Source: Saussurea involucrata
Lineage: Eukaryota; Streptophyta; Magnoliopsida; Asterales; Asteraceae
NCBI GenBank assembly: GCA_033807775.1
Contig: CM066327.1
Coordinates: forward strand, 76,080,795 to 76,144,794
DNA: 64,000 nt
Reading direction: 5' to 3'
Shown: positions 32,520-45,360 of the stretch, one piece after another
How the letters are laid out: the number at the start of each line of letters is the position of its first letter
How positions within the stretch are numbered: position 1 is the first letter of the stretch
The notes under the pieces: generated by a model
Database searches by the model: none
Told to the model about the DNA's origin: nothing
Seen by the model: the letters and a program-made list of their open reading frames with translations, nothing else
Program-made: the position numbers and the translations under genes

Positions 32520-34053
32520 TCTATACTACTTTAATATTGGTTTAGACCAAAGTCTTAATTACAACCCTTAAAACACAAGTTACAACCATTTTATGCTACA
32601 ATTTAAGAAAGCTCTTAATTACAAGCTCCTATGCATGATATACAAGTTGTTATTGCACACTTTTATAACCAGACTGCAACTCTTCTTAAATTTCCTCTTT
32701 GATGTTTCTGGCTTTATCCCTTTTGCTTCCTGAAAAACTGACTTTCCATCTCCCTTTTCAAATACCGTATCCCACTTCAAACACCAATTCCCAATTTCAA
32801 ATTTCAAATTTCAAATTTCAAAGATGAACATATGAATTTCTTCATCTCTATCTTCTACCCCCAATTTGAATGAGTTCCTCCATCCCTCCAAACCCTAGAC
32901 TTTTCATCTCCTATCTCCAACGTTTGTGTCAATATGTTCTTGGACAAGCTATGTTTCTTGGACGAGGTTTGTATTTTCTTCTCCCCGTATGTTGGATCTA
33001 AGATTTCTTCCGGCTATTTTGATTTCTGCTACTCCATTCCCCCCTGGCATGTATCTTCATCTATATAGTAGCATCACATTTGAAGGTTTCAATGAGGACT
33101 CATGACAAACTTGTTGTTTTGTTTTGCAGGTTTCTCTTAATTGTTAATCTTTCAGGTGATGAGTTGTTGACGAGTTGATTACAAGAAAATGTTAAACAAA
33201 AACTTTCGACCTCAAATGTAAGCATCCAAATGATTTACTGGAAAATCAATTTCAAATTTCAAAATTTGAATCCCCATTTTTTTGGCCCTCTAATTTCCCT
33301 TAAACAAAAATTGTGCTTCAAACGATAGATGCCCTCCATAGCTCTCTCCCAGAACCAGTCTCTGGGGGCCGCCCCTTCCTCGCCGTCACTGCCCCTGCTT
33401 CTGAAATGGTTGGATTTATGCTTCTATCTTCTATCCCTTCCATTTATTTTTTCTTTGAGTTCCTTTTATGCTTTTTTTATTCAATGTATAACTCGATTTA
33501 GGGTATGGTTCAATTTATAGATCTTTGTTTTGATGGTATGGTTCGATTTATAGATCTAGCATCGAAGGTTGCATTTTTGACCATTTTGTTGGTTGTTGCC
33601 TCTTTCTTTGTTGTTTATTGATTTCTTCTCTTATTATTGCTTCTTTCTTTGTTGTTGTTTGATAGAGTTGTTGTTTGCATATATCAAACTCGTGAGACAT
33701 TTTGAAGGAAGATGATTCAATACCGGTTTCCATTTTAGGTTGGTTTTAAAGAGAACAACAAAGACTTTACAAAGCATAATGTGTTTATATTTGTATATTT
33801 ATGTGTGTTTTGTAACTTGAGTATGTATATGCTAAGAATCTGTTATTAGAATTTTTAGGTTTAAGTAACTTCAAATCTTCTATTCTCTATTTTAGATGTG
33901 TGAATCAGAATGCCTCCTATCAACATTTTGGTTCATGAGTCCAGCTATTCTGCTCTCTAAAACTTATTTTTTGCATAAAGCGTAAAAGTATTACAAATTC
34001 TTTTTATATTCGAAACAACTAAAACATTTTGAACCATCTTAGATCTATTACAC
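32520..34053 (+). mobile_element. Helitron, 5' part
   Basis: The element begins A/TCTATACTACTTTAATATT, which fits the plant Helitron 5' TC end inserted after an A. This part holds CT- and AT-rich DNA, for example a run of AATTTCAAATTTC near 32790-32820, and a reading frame at 33313-33420 (SSLPEPVSGGRPFLAV) that might be a captured exon but is unrecognised. No Rep/helicase is present, so it is non-autonomous. It continues at 43357 after the LTR element. Confidence 0.65.
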
Positions 34054-36304
34054 TGTAAAGCCCGTATCCCGGTATGTAATTATTAGTATTAATTCTTTTC
34101 TTTTAAGTTTGATTTAATGTGGTTCCGTTAACGGGGTTAGTCGAGTTGGACCTAATCGTTAAAAATGTCGGAATTTTGGGTTGATTGCGAGAAGGTTTTT
34201 AGTTGAGGGACCATTAGTGTCAAAGGGCCAAAACTTGTATAAGTTTCGGCCCATGCTTTTTATAAACCAAACCCCTTCCTCATTTTGTGTAGTGGGTGAC
34301 GTGACTCACAAGAAAAGAAGAAAGATTAATAGCAAAAACCAAACCCTACGGCCCTTTTCTCCCAATCCCGTTCGTAGTCGCCGGCCGGAAAAGAGAAGCG
34401 AGAGAGAGAGAGGAAGCGTGGGTGGAGAGGAGGAGGAAGGAGGTCGCCGGCGTAGGAGAACCACCGTCGATTTCGGTGTGGTTACCGTCGTGTCGTCGCC
34501 GTCTCGAGGTAAGAATCTAACCCGTTTCTTTTCCGTTGTCATTTCGATCGCAAACCACCACCACCACCACCGCCGCGGCCACGGCTGCCGGCGGTGGGGC
34601 CGCCGCTGCGTGCCGCCGGGTGGCGGCAGGAGGAATGTGTGCGTGGGCGGGTGTGTGTGGGTGTGTGCGGGTATGAGGTTGCGGGTAAGTCGGAATGGGC
34701 GGTGTTTGGGGTGTGGTTTCGCCGGAAATTCTTAGCCACCGCCGCCGCCAACGGCCGCCATTGCCGAAGGTGGCAGAGGGTGGTGCACAGGCGGCTCAGC
34801 CCTTTTAATCTTAATCAATAAGTCACAGCTAGTTCCAGGTCTGAATGCTTAAGGCATGGCTTAATGGGTTAAGAATTAAGTTAAGCCTCTTTTGTCATTT
34901 CATGTGAAAATCCCATTCTGTCACTGTTTTGCGACGGCCATAACTTTTCCGTCGTAGCTCGGATTGAGGCGAATCCGGTGCCCACGGTTCACATTCTGTG
35001 CCGGGCACACTTTTCGTGTTTTAGCGGAAGTCCGGTTCGGCCTCTAGCTAGGCGTAAATTGGCTGTTTATACAGCAGGTCCGGATGTGGCAGATCGCGTT
35101 CCGTTTTAAAAGTTGCAGTTTCTGCCACTGTTTTGGGAAAACCATAACTTCTGCTAGGAATGTCGGATTGGGATGAAACCTGTGCCAAAAGTTCCCATTC
35201 TAAGTCTAGTAAGTTTCTTATGTTTTGCGGAAAAACCAGTTCGGACCGTAGCTAGTGTCAAACTGCTGTTTTATAACGAAAGGTGCTGTTTTTTCGCTGT
35301 GCAGTTAATCAGTTTTGTAAAATCCATAATAAATTGTAGAAAAATCGTTAGGAGGTGTATAATATGTTCTCGGAACCCTAACTCTGAGCAATTTCTGGTT
35401 ATGAAATTTAATTGAGGATTTTCTGGGTTTATGGAGGTCGGAACAGGTCCCGAACAGACCTGTTTGGTTAGACCGAAAAGTCGCTTTAGTGACGATTTAA
35501 GGGTGCGTCGTGTTTTAGGGTCCGGGTCTCGTGTTAATACATTTTAACGATTGTTTAGGTGTTGGGAAGTGATCTTGGATTTGTGAAGCTTGAATTATTG
35601 TTTGTGAGCTAGGCGCGTTTACGAGGTGAGTTCTCTCACTATAACTAATGTCGGTTACTTTTTACATTACGATTTGTACGTGTGTGGTAGTTTTAATTGT
35701 TTGTGATGCGGGACTAAATAGTGGGGCGTCTAGTCGGACCTTTATTGTTATGACTACGCGGGTGGCGTAGGAGTTCGGTGGGGCCGAGGTTTATATACGC
35801 GGGTGGCGTAGTGACTCGGCGGGGCCGAGGTTTATATACGCGGGTGGCGTAGGAACCTGGGGGAGCCGGGTAATGCTTGTACGGTTATTGTGTGGTCGGG
35901 TGGACCAGCTTATGCCTTTGGGTGGGATGGTGTAGGTATGCATGTTTATGTTTTGTTCGTAAACTTGTATGCTGTTTATGTGCAATTATATGTTTAGAGG
36001 TGGTGTGGAAGTAACTGTGTTATTTATGGTGTCTGAATTCACTAAGCTTCGTGCTTACCCTTTCCCAATAAAATTGTGGTTTCAGGTGCGAGTGGCTCCA
36101 AGGCGTGACGAGTACACACTGGCGCGTAGGAAGAGTTGATTACTTTTATGATTTTAATTTTAGACATTTATTCCGATGTTTATTGTTCGTAAGAATAATA
36201 ATTATGAGTTTGCAAATGAGATGATTGAATTATTAAATGAGTTTTTATTAATGAAATGTTACTTTAAAAATTTTAAAATTTCTTGTAATTTTTGGGACGT
36301 TACA
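34054..36304 (+). mobile_element. 5' LTR of the nested LARD
   Basis: TG...CA borders, 2251 bp. It contains a GC-rich stretch (34370-34800) with a CCACCACCACCACC run; the Arg/Gly- and His-rich reading frames there are composition artefacts. A 41-bp minisatellite with three units lies at 35755-35870. The stretch 34900-35350 has several stanzas of ATAACTTYTSY type with near-repeats. Confidence 0.88.
35755..35877 (+). repeat. 41-bp minisatellite in the 5' LTR, three units
   Basis: Units TACGCGGGTGGCGTAG plus a GGGGCCGAGGTTTATA tail start at 35755, 35796 and 35837. The partner LTR has four units starting at 42761, 42802, 42843 and 42884. Confidence 0.9.
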
Positions 36305-37802
36305 ACTTGGTATCAGAGCACGGCTTGAGTGAATCAAACGCATTTCGGTGTGTTTGATCTCAAGTTTGCGGCTATAAATTTTTCTTTAAAGTTTTTAGGA
36401 AATAAAAAGAAGGAAAAATCCGTTTGAGGAACGGTGATCGAGGGCGCAGTGTGTACAGTCAACCGGAGCCAAGGGGGAAAGGTACATTGCTTAGTGTTGT
36501 ATTGCTTTCTAGGCATAGGGTATGCATGCTAGATTACCTGTTGTTGACACTATGCTGTATGATGACTGCTTGCTAGTAGGAATCAATGCTAGTTATGATA
36601 GGTTGGTAAGTGAAGACCCTATAGGTTGTATGCAGTAAGAATCATATAGTCTTAGAATTTTTGATTTAGTTCTATTGCGCAGCTTTTGTTTGAGTCCAAC
36701 CGTTCTAGGATAGAATCTTGTATTCGAATGTCTATTTGATTCACGCTGCATGCGACTGGGTATTCGCGAGGCAACTCGTTATGGCTAACAGGGATTCCGT
36801 TGTAGCAAGGGGTAGTGGGATGAGATGAAATTCCTAGTGAGCTGGGAATAGCGTTTACATATGAGTACGTATGCAAAAATTGCTTTCTAGAACATAGGAG
36901 TATGTATGCTAGATTGCTTGGTGCTTAATACAATGAAAGGAATTCCTGTTAGGTGCGAGTGGCTCCAAGGCGTGACGAGTACACACTGGCGCGTAGGAAG
37001 AGTTGATTACTTTTATGATTTTAATTTTAGACATTTATTCCGCTGTTTATTGTTCGTAAGAATAATAATTATGAGTTTGCAAATGAGATGATTGAATTAT
37101 TAAATGAGTTTTTATTAATGAAATGTTACTTTAAAAATTTTAAAATTTCTTGTAATTTTTGGGACGTTACAACTTGGTATCAGAGCACGGCTTGAGTGAA
37201 TCAAACGCATTTCGGTGTGTTTGATCTCAAGTTTGCGGCTATAAATTTTTCTTTAAAGTTTTTAGGAAATAAAAAGAAGGAAAAATCCGTTTGAGGAACG
37301 GTGATCGAGGGCGCAGTGTGTACAGTCAACCGGAGCCAAGGGGGAAAGGTACATTGCTTAGTGTTGTATTGCTTTCTAGGCATAGGGTATGCATGCTAGA
37401 TTACCTGTTGTTGACACTATGCTGTATGATGACTGCTTGCTAGTAGGAATCAATGCTAGTTATGATAGGTTGGTAAGTGAAGGCCCTATAGGTTGTATGC
37501 AGTAAGAATCATATAGTCTTAGAATATTTGATTTAGTTCTATTGCGCAGCTTTTGTTTGAGTCCAACCGTTCTAGGATAGAATCTTGTATTCGAATGTCT
37601 ATTTGATTCACGCTGCATGCGACTGGGTATTCGCGAGGCAACTCGTTATGGCTAACAGGGATTCCGTTGTAGCAAGGGGTAGTGGGATGAGATGAAATTC
37701 CTAGTGAGCTGGGAATAGCGTTTACATATGAGTACGTATGCAAAAATTGCTTTCTAGAACATAGGAGTATGTATGCTAGATTGCTTGGTGCTTAATACAA
37801 TG
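36084..37802 (+). repeat. 852-bp tandem duplication spanning LTR end and PBS
   Basis: 36084-36935 and 36951-37802 are almost identical at a spacing of 867 bases. Each carries the last 221 bases of the LTR, the PBS and about 630 bases of leader. Between them lie 15 bases AAAGGAATTCCTGTT containing the palindrome AGGAATTCCT. The element therefore has two PBS (36308 and 37175). An older, more diverged third copy of the leader part runs from about 37803 to 38150. Confidence 0.88.
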
Positions 37803-40800
37803 TATTGTATGGTTGTTACTTGCTATTAGGAACTTATGCTAACTTTGATAGGTTGATTAAGCAGATGCACTATAGGTTGTATGCGGTAGGAACCGAATAG
37901 CCTTAGAATGTTGGATTTAGTTCTATTGCGCAGCTCTTGTTTGAGTCCAACCGTTGTAGGATAGAATCTTATATTCGAATGTCTATCTGGTTTCTACTGT
38001 ATACGACTGTGCGTTCACGAGGCGACTCGTCAGGGTTAGTGGGGGTTCCGCCCTAGCAAGGGTAGTGGGGTATTATGTTTATTCCTAGGGAGCTAGGAAG
38101 AGTGTGTATATGCGTCAGTATGGACATACGTGTATGGTTTTTGTTTAGGTGAGCAACTACTTGGATACTTGGGATGGGACTCGGAGCGGACAGTGATAGG
38201 TGTAGATGGTAGTAGTAGAGCTCCTACTACCGGAAGCACAGGATCAATGTTCGAGTCGGGGAAAGTCGCGAGGAATCCAAGGAGTCGAGCGTGAGCGTGG
38301 TGGGGTGAGTTATTATGTGCTAATAACTCGTTGTAATATCTACCCAGAATAGCCATCACAAGGAGGAACAACAATAATGAACCTACTAGTACGGATGGGT
38401 ACTTGTTTTGCTTGAGGTGATGATCGTTGGGGTAGTGACGAAGGTTATAAATTAGTAGTCGTTGGAATAAAAGGACGATTCTAGTATTAATCACTTGGAG
38501 TGACGATGAGGATGATGTTTGTGTCGGGCCAAGATGGATGATTGTGCTAGAATCATAGGCTTATAGAGCCGACTTTGATTTGAGGAAAAATCGTAGGGAT
38601 TATTTGATGTAATTTCCCAACTTGCCTAAGAGGGTTAAATGTCCGGATGACGTTAGTGGACCGGAGAGATTTGGAGGAGTAGGAGTCGAGGCGTAGAATG
38701 CATACTAAGTCATGCACAAAGTTTGATTTTGAAATAGATTGCATTAGCAAATTCTTGTGTTTCAAATCATTTTATGGATGGTGTTTTGGAATTTTGGGAA
38801 ATGTTCAGCACACACACAAGATTTTGAAATATGGTTTTGAAAGTGTATGAAATCGTTTTATCACGGGAGTGCAAACTTTGTTAGAATTTGTCTCTTTTCG
38901 TTATTTTTTCCAACGGTTCTTTCGGGTAAGATGATATCCGTGTTTTGTGGTGTTTAAAATGTCGGGCAAGTGACTACGGCTTGTGACTTTAACATTGGAA
39001 CTCCTCCACATATGTTAGAGTTGAGACAGAAAGTTACATTCCACGATGTCTGTATAAAGCTATTTGAGTGATTTCGTTAAATAAGTTTTGTTTTACGGCA
39101 CGTTGAGTCGTGTGGGTTTAATTTCACGAGGTGCATATCTTATTTGTTTATATGACCATTTGGAGAAATCTTGGAAATCAATTTAAAGAACCCCACCTTT
39201 TGAGATTTTATGAGGTTTTAGTCGATATTTTCAAATGATGGAAACGGATTGGTTTTTATCTTTAAGTTTGAAACTTACACGAGACAGTTGTGTTTTAACA
39301 AAAATATATTTGTAAACCGTTTCATCGTTTTTATGACTAGCCGACGCGCGTAAGATTTGTTAGTGAACCCTGTGCCACGGCATTTTATGTTGAACAGGAG
39401 GAATTTTGGGGTCAAATGTCGTGGAACTGATTTTGAAATTATGTGCACACTTTTGTCGCACCCGGTGTAAGGCCGAGCGGTTACTTTAAATACATGTCAT
39501 GAGTCAATTCATACTAGAACCGTGACGGTTCATTTTCAAAGAAATTATTTATTTCGCTTTACGTTTTGTGAGTAAACTAAGCTGCAATAAAATGATTTTC
39601 AACATGATTTTCATATGTGGGACGAGCGTGTCCATTTTTGCGTAACTACCGACCTGGTAATAGTAGTTTTATTGCTTACGGTCTTTTTGAAATGAAAAAT
39701 CTTGACGTTGAAAATATTTTGTAAATGATTCTGTAAACCATTTGGGAAGTGCGCTTATAAGTGTATGTGTCATTTTGAGATTTTTAAGGGTGTGAGTCCT
39801 TTTGGAAAACTCTTTGGTTTAACCCGTGTCGAGGTTGGGACTAATGTTGATTTTAGAGTATTGCTTGCTTAAACTTTATTTAAACGCGTTTTGACCGACT
39901 TATGGGTCTAGCAAGCGTGGAGCATTTTGCTCGGTTTTGACTTTGAGATAGTCATGGGTCAATTGCACGGTTTTTAATGGCTCGATGTGGAGTTTTGTTG
40001 ATGGGTTGTTTTGTTGCACAGTTTTGCACTCATTGCACGTTGCGTATTTACATGTTGGGTGAGTGAGTCATTATGGGATAGGCATGTTGTTGGTAGACTG
40101 TTTTGCATTGGATCCTTGGTCATGTCAGTCAGTCGTTGGTAATGGTCGGTTGAGTATTTCGGGGTGAGACCCCGGTATTCATGTGTTATGACCTTGACTT
40201 TCCGGTAGGCACTGGGAGGATATAGTCTTGGGCACTTACCTGAGAGGTAGTTCCGATGTGACGGGCCTTGAGACGTACCTGGGAGGTAGGCGTTAAGGCG
40301 TATCTTGATACAGTGTAACTAGGTTTCCTAGAGCGAGCGTGGAGGATAAGTAGACGGTGGAAGATTGGGTATTCCACACGTGTTGTTAGTGTAGACCGAA
40401 TAGTGTCGGTTAAGGGAATGATGCCCTTTGTAATTAAGAGAATAAATGCGCAGTAACCTTTTTGAAGTAAGTAGTATATTAGGGCGTCGACTTTTGGGCT
40501 TAAGGCCAAACACCTTTAGTGTAATCGGAGATTTGTAGCCGATTTTTAAAATAATTATGGGGATAGTAGTAGTAACCTGAAATACTCACTTGTGATGAAT
40601 ATGTATGGTGGATTGACCTTCGTGAGTGATTTTAAATTTACTGGTTTGATGATCCGTGTGAAATAAATTTTGGGAGTCTATTAGAACTCGTGGAAGTTAA
40701 TCGGCAGTAATGGTAGGAATTATCGGATTCGAGTATCCTATAAGGCATATTGGTGAGCACCTTTAGAATGGTTAGAGCTTGAGATTTGACTCAGGATGTA

Positions 40801-41098
40801 TGGAATATCTAAGGTGGGGAGACAACCGAAGTCGCTTGGCTAGGGATGATTCCAGTTGTTGGAATGTTCTTCCGATCGTAATTTCAGTGTCCTTGAAGGA
40901 GTTTTGGTAGTAAGAAAAGTATTCGAGAAATTCTAGACGGGGTGATAAATTTAGATTCTAGTTGAGGAAAGTCCAGTGGCAACACAGAAAGGGCTCCGAG
41001 TGGACTTAGGAACCTGAGGTTGAGATGAGGGAGAACTATCCGGAGCTATTCGTAGGCGAAGACTTCGAGGACGAAGTCTAATCCAAGTGGGGGAGAGT
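37803..41098 (+). mobile_element. interior of the nested LARD
   Basis: After the diverged leader repeat the interior shows no gag, protease, RT or integrase motif on either strand. The right end reads GAGGACGAAGTCTAATCCAA and the polypurine tract. Minus-strand frames at 38093-38494 and 40186-40509 have no family features. Confidence 0.6.
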
Positions 41099-43351
41099 TG
41101 TAAAGCCCGTATCCCGGTATGTAATTATTAGTATTAATTCTTTTCTTTTAAGTTTGATTTAATGTGGTTCCGTTAACGGGGTTAGTCGAGTTGGACCTAA
41201 TCGTTAAAAATGTCGGAATTTGGGTTGATTGCGAGAAGGTTTTTAGTTGAGGGACCATTGCCCATGCTTTTTATAAACCAAACCCCTTCCTCATTTTGTG
41301 TAGTGGGTGCCGTGACTCACAAGAAAAGAAGAAAGATTAATAGCAAAAACCAAACCCTACAGCCCTTTTCTCCCAATCCCGTTCGTAGTCGCCGGCCGGA
41401 AAAGAGAAGCGAGAGAGAGAGAGGAAGCGTGGGTGGAGAGGAGGAGGAAGGAGGTCGCCGGCGTAAGAGAACCACCATCGGTTTCGGTGTGGTTACCGTC
41501 GTGTCGTCGCCGTCTCGAGGTAAGAATCTAACCCGTTTCTTTTCCGTTGTCATTTCGATCGCAAACCACCACCACCACCACCGCCGCGGCCACGGCTGCC
41601 GGCGGTGGGGCCGCCGCTGCGTGCCGCCGGGTGGCGGCAGGAGGAATGTGTGCGTGGGCGGGTGTGTGTGGGTGTGTGCGGGTATGAGGTTGCGGGTAAG
41701 TCGGAATGGGCGGTGTTTGGGGTGTGGTTTCGCCGGAAATTCTTAGCCACCGCCGCCGCCAACGGCCGCCATTGCCGAAGGTGGCAGAGGGTGGTGCACA
41801 GGCGGCTCAGCCCTTTTAATCTTAATCAATAAGTCACAGCTAGTTCCAGGTCTGAATGCTTAAGGCATGGCTTAATGGGTTAAGAATTAAGTTAAGCCTC
41901 TTTTGTCATTTCATGTGAAAATCCCATTCTGTCACTGTTTTGCGACGGCCATAACTTTTCCGTCGTAGCTCGGATTGAGGCGAATCCAGTGCCCACGGTT
42001 CACATTCTGTGCCGGGCACACTTTTCGTGTTTTAGCGGAAGTCCGGTTCGGCCTCTAGCTAGGCGTAAATTGGCTGTTTATACAGCAGGTCCGGATGTGG
42101 CAGATCGCATTCCGTTTTAAAAGTCGCAGTTTCTGCCACTGTTTTGGGAAAGCCATAACTTCTGTTAGAAATGTCGGATTGGGATGAAACCTGTGCCAAA
42201 AGTTCCCATTCTAAGTCTAGTAAGTTTCTTATGTTTTGCGGAAAAACCAGTTCGGACCGTAGCTAGTGTCAAACTGCTGTTTTTTAACGAAAGGTGCTGT
42301 TTTTTCGCTGTGCAGTAGTTTTGTAAAATCCATAATAAATTGTAGAAAAATCGTTAGGAGGTGTATAATATGTTCTCGGAACCCTAAGTCTGAGCAATTT
42401 CTGGTTATGAAATTTAATTGAGGATTTTCTGGGTTTATGGAGGTCGGAACAGGTCCCGAACAGACCTGTTTGGTTAGACCGAAAAGTCGCTTTAGTGACG
42501 ATTTAAGGGTGCGTCGTGTTTTAGGGTCCGGGTCTCGTGTTAATACATTTTAACGATTGTTTAGGTGTTGGGAAGTGATCTTGGATTTGTGAAGCTTGAA
42601 TTGTTGTTTGTGAGCTAGGCGCGTTTACGAGGTGAGTTCTCTCACTATAACTAATGTCAGTTACTTTTTACATTACGATTTGTACGTGTGTGGTAGTTTT
42701 AATTGTTTGTGATGCGGGGCTAAATAGTGGGGCGTCTAGTCGGACCTTTATTGTTATGACTACGCGGGTGGCGTAGGAGTTCGGTTGGGCCGAGGTTTAT
42801 ATACGCGGGTGGCGTAGTGACTCGGCGGGGCCGAGGTTTATATACGCGGGTGGCGTAGTGACTCGGCGGGGCCGAGGTTTATATACGCGGGTGGCGTAGG
42901 AACCCGGGGGAGCCGGGTAATGCTTGCACGGTTATTGTGTGGTCGGGTGGACCAGCTTATGCCTTTGGGTGGGATGGTGTAGGTATGCATGTTTATGTTT
43001 TGTTCGTAGACTTGTATGCTGTTTATGTGCAATTATCTGTTTAGAGGTGGTGTGGAAGTAACTGTGTTATTTATGGTGTCTGAATTCACTAAGCTTCGTG
43101 CTTACCCTTTCCCAATAAAATTGTGGTTTCAGGTGCGAGTGGCTCCAAGGCGTGACGAGTACACACTGGCGCGTAGGAAGAGTTGATTACTTTTATGATT
43201 TTAATTTTAGACATTTATTCCGCTGTTTATTGTTCGTAAGAATATTAATTATGAGTTTGCAAATGAGATGATTGAATTATTAAATGAGTTTTTATTAATG
43301 AAATGTTACTTTAAAATTTTTAAAATTTCTTGTAATTTTTGGGACGTTACA
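41099..43351 (+). mobile_element. 3' LTR of the nested LARD
   Basis: 2253 bp, beginning TGTAAAGCCCG directly after GGGGGAGAGT. It lacks the 34-base stretch AGTGTCAAAGGGCC... present near 34214 of the 5' LTR and has an extra 41-bp unit (42761-42924). Followed by the duplication TACAC. Confidence 0.88.
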
Positions 43352-43356
43352 TACAC

Positions 43357-45359
43357 CTATCGGTTTATTGCTATGGAATGTCTGCCGCTTATGTTGCTCC
43401 TGTGAACTGAACAATGTTTGCATTAGCTATTGCTTTAAAATCTGCTTACTGCTATGGAATACCTGCTACAATATTGGGTAGTAATGAGGTTGCTTTGGTG
43501 CAATTTTAATGGCAATGGTGGATTCAAAGAAAATGGGTGTCCGAGTCTTTCTTTTGGACTAGGTGTTTGTTCTTCTAATGCATTTAGTCAAAAACACTTG
43601 AACACAATCTTTAAACCATGATGTAGCACTTTTTTATGCTTAGAATATTAAAATCTATTAATTACAATTCATCAAGCATATGTACATTGATATTACCAAC
43701 GCAAACTCTTCTAACCTTTCCCTTTTTATGTTTTAGGCTTTCCCTTTTTATGTTTTAGATTTTAATTAATATTCAAATCCATTAATTGCAATACTCCCAC
43801 GACATCATTCATGCTTCTCAAGTCTGCATATTAAAAATTATCTCTTCATCCAATGATTCTCCTTCAATTTCAAACTTGGTGTTTCCTTTTCATCCATCAA
43901 TTTTGGCTATTTGCTTCTAATTTTGTTCAAATGGTTCCATTTCAACAACATTCTTTGTGTGACCTAAGTGTGGTTTTTTATTTTACAGAATTCATTTTTC
44001 TGATCTGTCACTTGTTATTTTGGAAGTTGAAAGTGTGTTTGAAGCTGAAGATAGATTTGCCCCTGAACGTGAACCTGCAGTTGGTTATATGGTTGTGGCA
44101 ACAAAGATGACTGCAAAGTGTTTATTTCTTCCTACAATGAGTTGCTACTACATTGAGTTTTTTAACTGATGGTTTGGGCTCATCAATAAATGAAATGGAG
44201 GTGAAGGTTGCAACTTGGACTATTTGGAAAAGATTGTTAGTGACAAGCCTTATTTTCTTTTTCAAAAATACCTCATGGTAACAACTAAACTGTATGTTCT
44301 CTTGAATATCAAGTAATACACAACAGTTGTTAACACCCACTGACCCAAGGAAAATAACAATTGTTGTTAACACCCCAAGGAACCCAAAGATACTTGAAGG
44401 CAATATAGACATGGAAATTAAATTGAAGTGTAGCTGCGGCTAACAGAATTGCCTTGAATGGACAGATCCACCGTCTGCACTTCCTACATTCACTCCTGGA
44501 AATTGAAACAGGAAAACAGGAATTGTAACCTCCTGGTCTGCTGTAGTCAGCCTCATGGTATCATCGAATTGCAAGGTGTTGTTGAAGTTCAACCCGCTTT
44601 CCAAGAACGCTTGCAAAATCATCAGATTGGTCTTCTTTGCCGTCCTTCCCAGGTAAATTTTCGTATCTACTAATTTCTTATAAGATGCTAATTCTACCTT
44701 CCGATTGTGGTTGCATCACGTTCAACAATTTTTTTACTGGAATTTGTACTTCTGTCATGGTTGTGTTTGATATAAATCTTTTGAGATCGAAATGTTATCG
44801 ATTTTAGGAAGATTTTCAATCGACTAATAGGCTTATTTGGTTTGTTAATTGGTTTCAGGAAAATTATACGTTTATTGTTGGTTATCATGAAATGAGTGGA
44901 TCAAAGATCCCTTTGAAGAAACCATTGCTGGTGTTGAAGTAGCAAAAGGTAGTTGAGTTGTAAATTCGATATTCCAACCTATAGCTTTTCATTTTGATTA
45001 TCATTTTGATTATGGGCATCTAATCTATCGACTTGTTGATAATAAGTAGATTTTTGTTGAATATAGAGGTTGATTTGGATAGTAAACAACATTTGTTCTT
45101 ATGATGAATCTTGATTTCATGTTGATTTTGATTTTGTATATTGGATTTTGTTCTTTATTGATTTCTTCATAGAACGTTTTTGGTATGATTATTAATAAAA
45201 CTCTAAAAACAAATAATTCAGAACCAAAGCATTTATATACGAGAATTGTTATTTTTGAACAACAAACTTTATGCGTTGTTTGAATGGATTTCAGGCGCCT
45301 TTTTCTTACATCTTAGACGAGTTTTACATCTCCGTTGCAACACACGGGTACACAACTAG
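43357..45359 (+). mobile_element. Helitron, 3' part
   Basis: Continues the Helitron after the nested element. The right end reads CCGTTGCAACACACGGGTAC followed by ACAACTAG/T: a short hairpin (CCGT/ACGG) just before CTAG, the standard plant Helitron 3' end, with T after it as the target base. It carries a CTF8-like gene fragment (44411-44942). The rest is AT-rich with no recognised gene. Confidence 0.7.
44411..44942 (+). pseudogene. captured CTF8-like gene fragment
   Basis: Ctf8 is the small subunit of the Ctf18-Dcc1-Ctf8 clamp loader that acts in sister chromatid cohesion. Here ATG at 44411 gives MEIKLKCSCG, then an in-frame TAA, then QNCLEW. After about 110 bases without homology the frame resumes with GIIELQGVVEVQPAFQERLQ and IGLLCRPSQ (to 44652). 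A GT..AG intron (44653-44858) and a last exon follow: ENYTFIVGYHEMSGSKIPLK and KPLLVLK, stop at 44940-44942. The gene order, intron and C-terminus are those of plant CTF8, but the stop and the interposed stretch make it non-functional. Its position inside a Helitron points to gene capture. Confidence 0.75.
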
Positions 45360-45360
45360 T

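Larger units (their letters stand above)
34054..43351 (+). mobile_element. 9.3-kb non-coding LTR retrotransposon (LARD) nested in the Helitron
   Basis: LTRs 34054-36304 (2251 bp) and 41099-43351 (2253 bp) begin TGTAAAGCCCG and end GGGACGTTACA, with a 5-bp duplication TACAC on both sides (34049-34053, 43352-43356). PBS TGGTATCAGAGC is at 36308-36319 and the polypurine tract GTGGGGGAGAG before 41099. No gag or pol frame is visible in the 4.8-kb interior. The LTRs are very similar (a 34-base gap near 41260, one extra 41-bp unit, few substitutions), so the insertion is recent. The ends resemble Tekay-type chromoviruses, whose proteins may have mobilised it. Confidence 0.85.

Noticed and set aside
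34181..34735. 184-codon Arg/Gly- and His-rich frame, repeated at 41210-41746
   Set aside because: It lies wholly within the LTR of a non-coding element and its His and Gly runs come from CCACCACC and GGGTGTGTG simple sequence.
44411..44942. Functional CTF8 gene
   Set aside because: An in-frame stop after ten codons and an interposed non-homologous stretch, within Helitron ends.
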